NCBI GenBank assembly: GCA_030612085.1
Contig: JAUWOM010000067.1
Coordinates: 1 to 6,040 of the forward strand
Source of the DNA: Actinomycetes bacterium
GTDB lineage: Bacteria > Actinomycetota > Humimicrobiia > JAHJRV01
Direction: 5' to 3'
Length of the DNA stretch: 6,040 nucleotides
Shown: positions 5,406-6,040 of the stretch, piece after piece
Layout of the letters: each line of letters opens with the position of its first letter
How positions within the stretch are numbered: position 1 is the first letter of the stretch
Notes under the pieces: model-generated
What the model was told of the DNA's origin: nothing
What the model saw: the letters and a program-made list of their open reading frames with translations, nothing else
Databases searched by the model: none
Program-made: the position numbers and the translations under genes

Positions 5406-6040
5406 AAGATAAATCAACAAATTTTTAGAGAGTATGATATTAGAGGAATTGTAGGTAAAGACTTAACAGCTGAAATTGTTAAGATGCTGGGTAAAAGTTT
5501 TGGGACATATATAATATCCAAGGGTGGAAATAAGGTTAGTGTGGGGAGAGATAACAGACTTAGTTCTCCAAAATTTAAAAGTGCTTTAATTGGTGGAATA
5601 TTATCAACTGGATGTGATGTTATAAATATCGGATTAGTTCCAACACCAGTTATGTATTTTTCACTTTTTAATTTGGATGTAGATGGGGGGATAATAGTTA
5701 CTGGCAGTCATAATCCTCCTAATTTTAATGGATTTAAATTAGCGGTAGGAAAAACAACTATATATGGAAATCAGATTAAGGAGTTAGGAAAAATTATCAA
5801 GGAAGATAGATTTGTAGAGGGAAAAGGAACCCTGTTCCATCAAAACATAGTAGACGACTATATTGAGCATATAAAGGATAGAATAGATTTAAAAAAGAAA
5901 TTAAAGTTAGTAATAGATGCAGGTAGTGGTACTGCAGGATTAATTGCTCCGAAGTTACTAAAGGAAATTGGGTGTGAAGTTATAGAGTTATATTGTGAGC
6001 TGGATGGAACATATCCACATCATCATCCTGATCCAACAGT
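5403..6040 (+). CDS. manB: Phosphomannomutase/phosphoglucomutase (N-terminal part, runs off right edge)
   Basis: This alpha-D-phosphohexomutase would convert mannose-6-phosphate to mannose-1-phosphate (and possibly the glucose pair), supplying GDP-mannose synthesis. Start is TTG at 5403, set by AGGAGG; the window contains 212 complete codons of an expected 450 or so. Conserved blocks in order are FREYDIRG (8-15), VGRDNRLSSP (47-56), VPTPVMYF (79-86) and the active-site loop TGSHNPPNFNGFK (100-112) with phosphorylated Ser102. Domain 2 follows with VIDAGSGTAG (170-179) and DGTYPHHHPDPT (201-212). The sugar-binding and phosphate-binding domains 3-4 lie outside the window. Preference for mannose over glucose is inferred from its place directly behind manA. 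Other members of the superfamily (GlmM, PGM) are less likely: GlmM begins differently and has a different active-site loop. Confidence 0.93.
   Translation, partial: MKINQQIFREYDIRGIVGKDLTAEIVKMLGKSFGTYIISKGGNKVSVGRDNRLSSPKFKSALIGGILSTGCDVINIGLVPTPVMYFSLFNLDVDGGIIVTGSHNPPNFNGFKLAVGKTTIYGNQIKELGKIIKEDRFVEGKGTLFHQNIVDDYIEHIKDRIDLKKKLKLVIDAGSGTAGLIAPKLLKEIGCEVIELYCELDGTYPHHHPDPT

Overview
The window is very AT-rich. Its genes use ATG, GTG and TTG starts, two of them backed by strong Shine-Dalgarno sequences. It encodes a Sec-exported repeat protein, a lipoprotein with a lipobox, and a GAF-GGDEF diguanylate cyclase. This fits a low-GC, possibly anaerobic bacterium such as a Clostridia/Halanaerobiales-like Firmicute or an Atribacterota (JS1-type) organism. 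That placement is an impression from composition and protein style. No marker gene is present to settle it.

Left part, minus strand (1-535): the N-terminal 178 codons of a secreted protein with PKD/Ig-like repeats, running off the window. Then comes a 758-base gap without a recognised gene (536-1293), which is not empty. It holds a strong rho-independent terminator reading leftward (about 745-794), a second hairpin just upstream of it, a 43-codon minus-strand ORF ending inside the terminator, and a possible leftward promoter with a perfect TTGACA box near 1008-1013. It also holds a TTGAAT-N17-TATAAT promoter reading rightward (1105-1133). Two inverted copies of an 11-base sequence lie in this gap, one inside the spacer of the rightward promoter and one upstream of the leftward promoter. 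This is the most interesting regulatory structure in the window.

Middle, plus strand: a GAF-GGDEF diguanylate cyclase (1294-2397) with intact active site and I-site; a 207-base spacer with a lone IS200/IS605-type end hairpin (2461-2480) and a likely promoter; and a family 1 extracellular solute-binding lipoprotein (2605-4014, GTG start) without permease genes nearby.

Right part, plus strand: class I mannose-6-phosphate isomerase manA (4156-5358), carrying five 15-base tandem repeats in its last beta-sheet turn, followed 44 bases later by a phosphomannomutase/phosphoglucomutase (5403 to the window end, TTG start). Together these convert fructose-6-phosphate to mannose-1-phosphate for GDP-mannose and surface glycan synthesis.

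The adjacency of a surface repeat protein, a c-di-GMP synthase, a sugar-binding-type lipoprotein and mannose activation would fit a cell-surface or matrix theme. The long spacers and separate promoters argue against a single operon, so this is inference only. I see no clearly new multi-gene system. The notable points are the divergent regulatory region, the leader/terminator unit, the orphan transposon end and the repeat insertion in manA.
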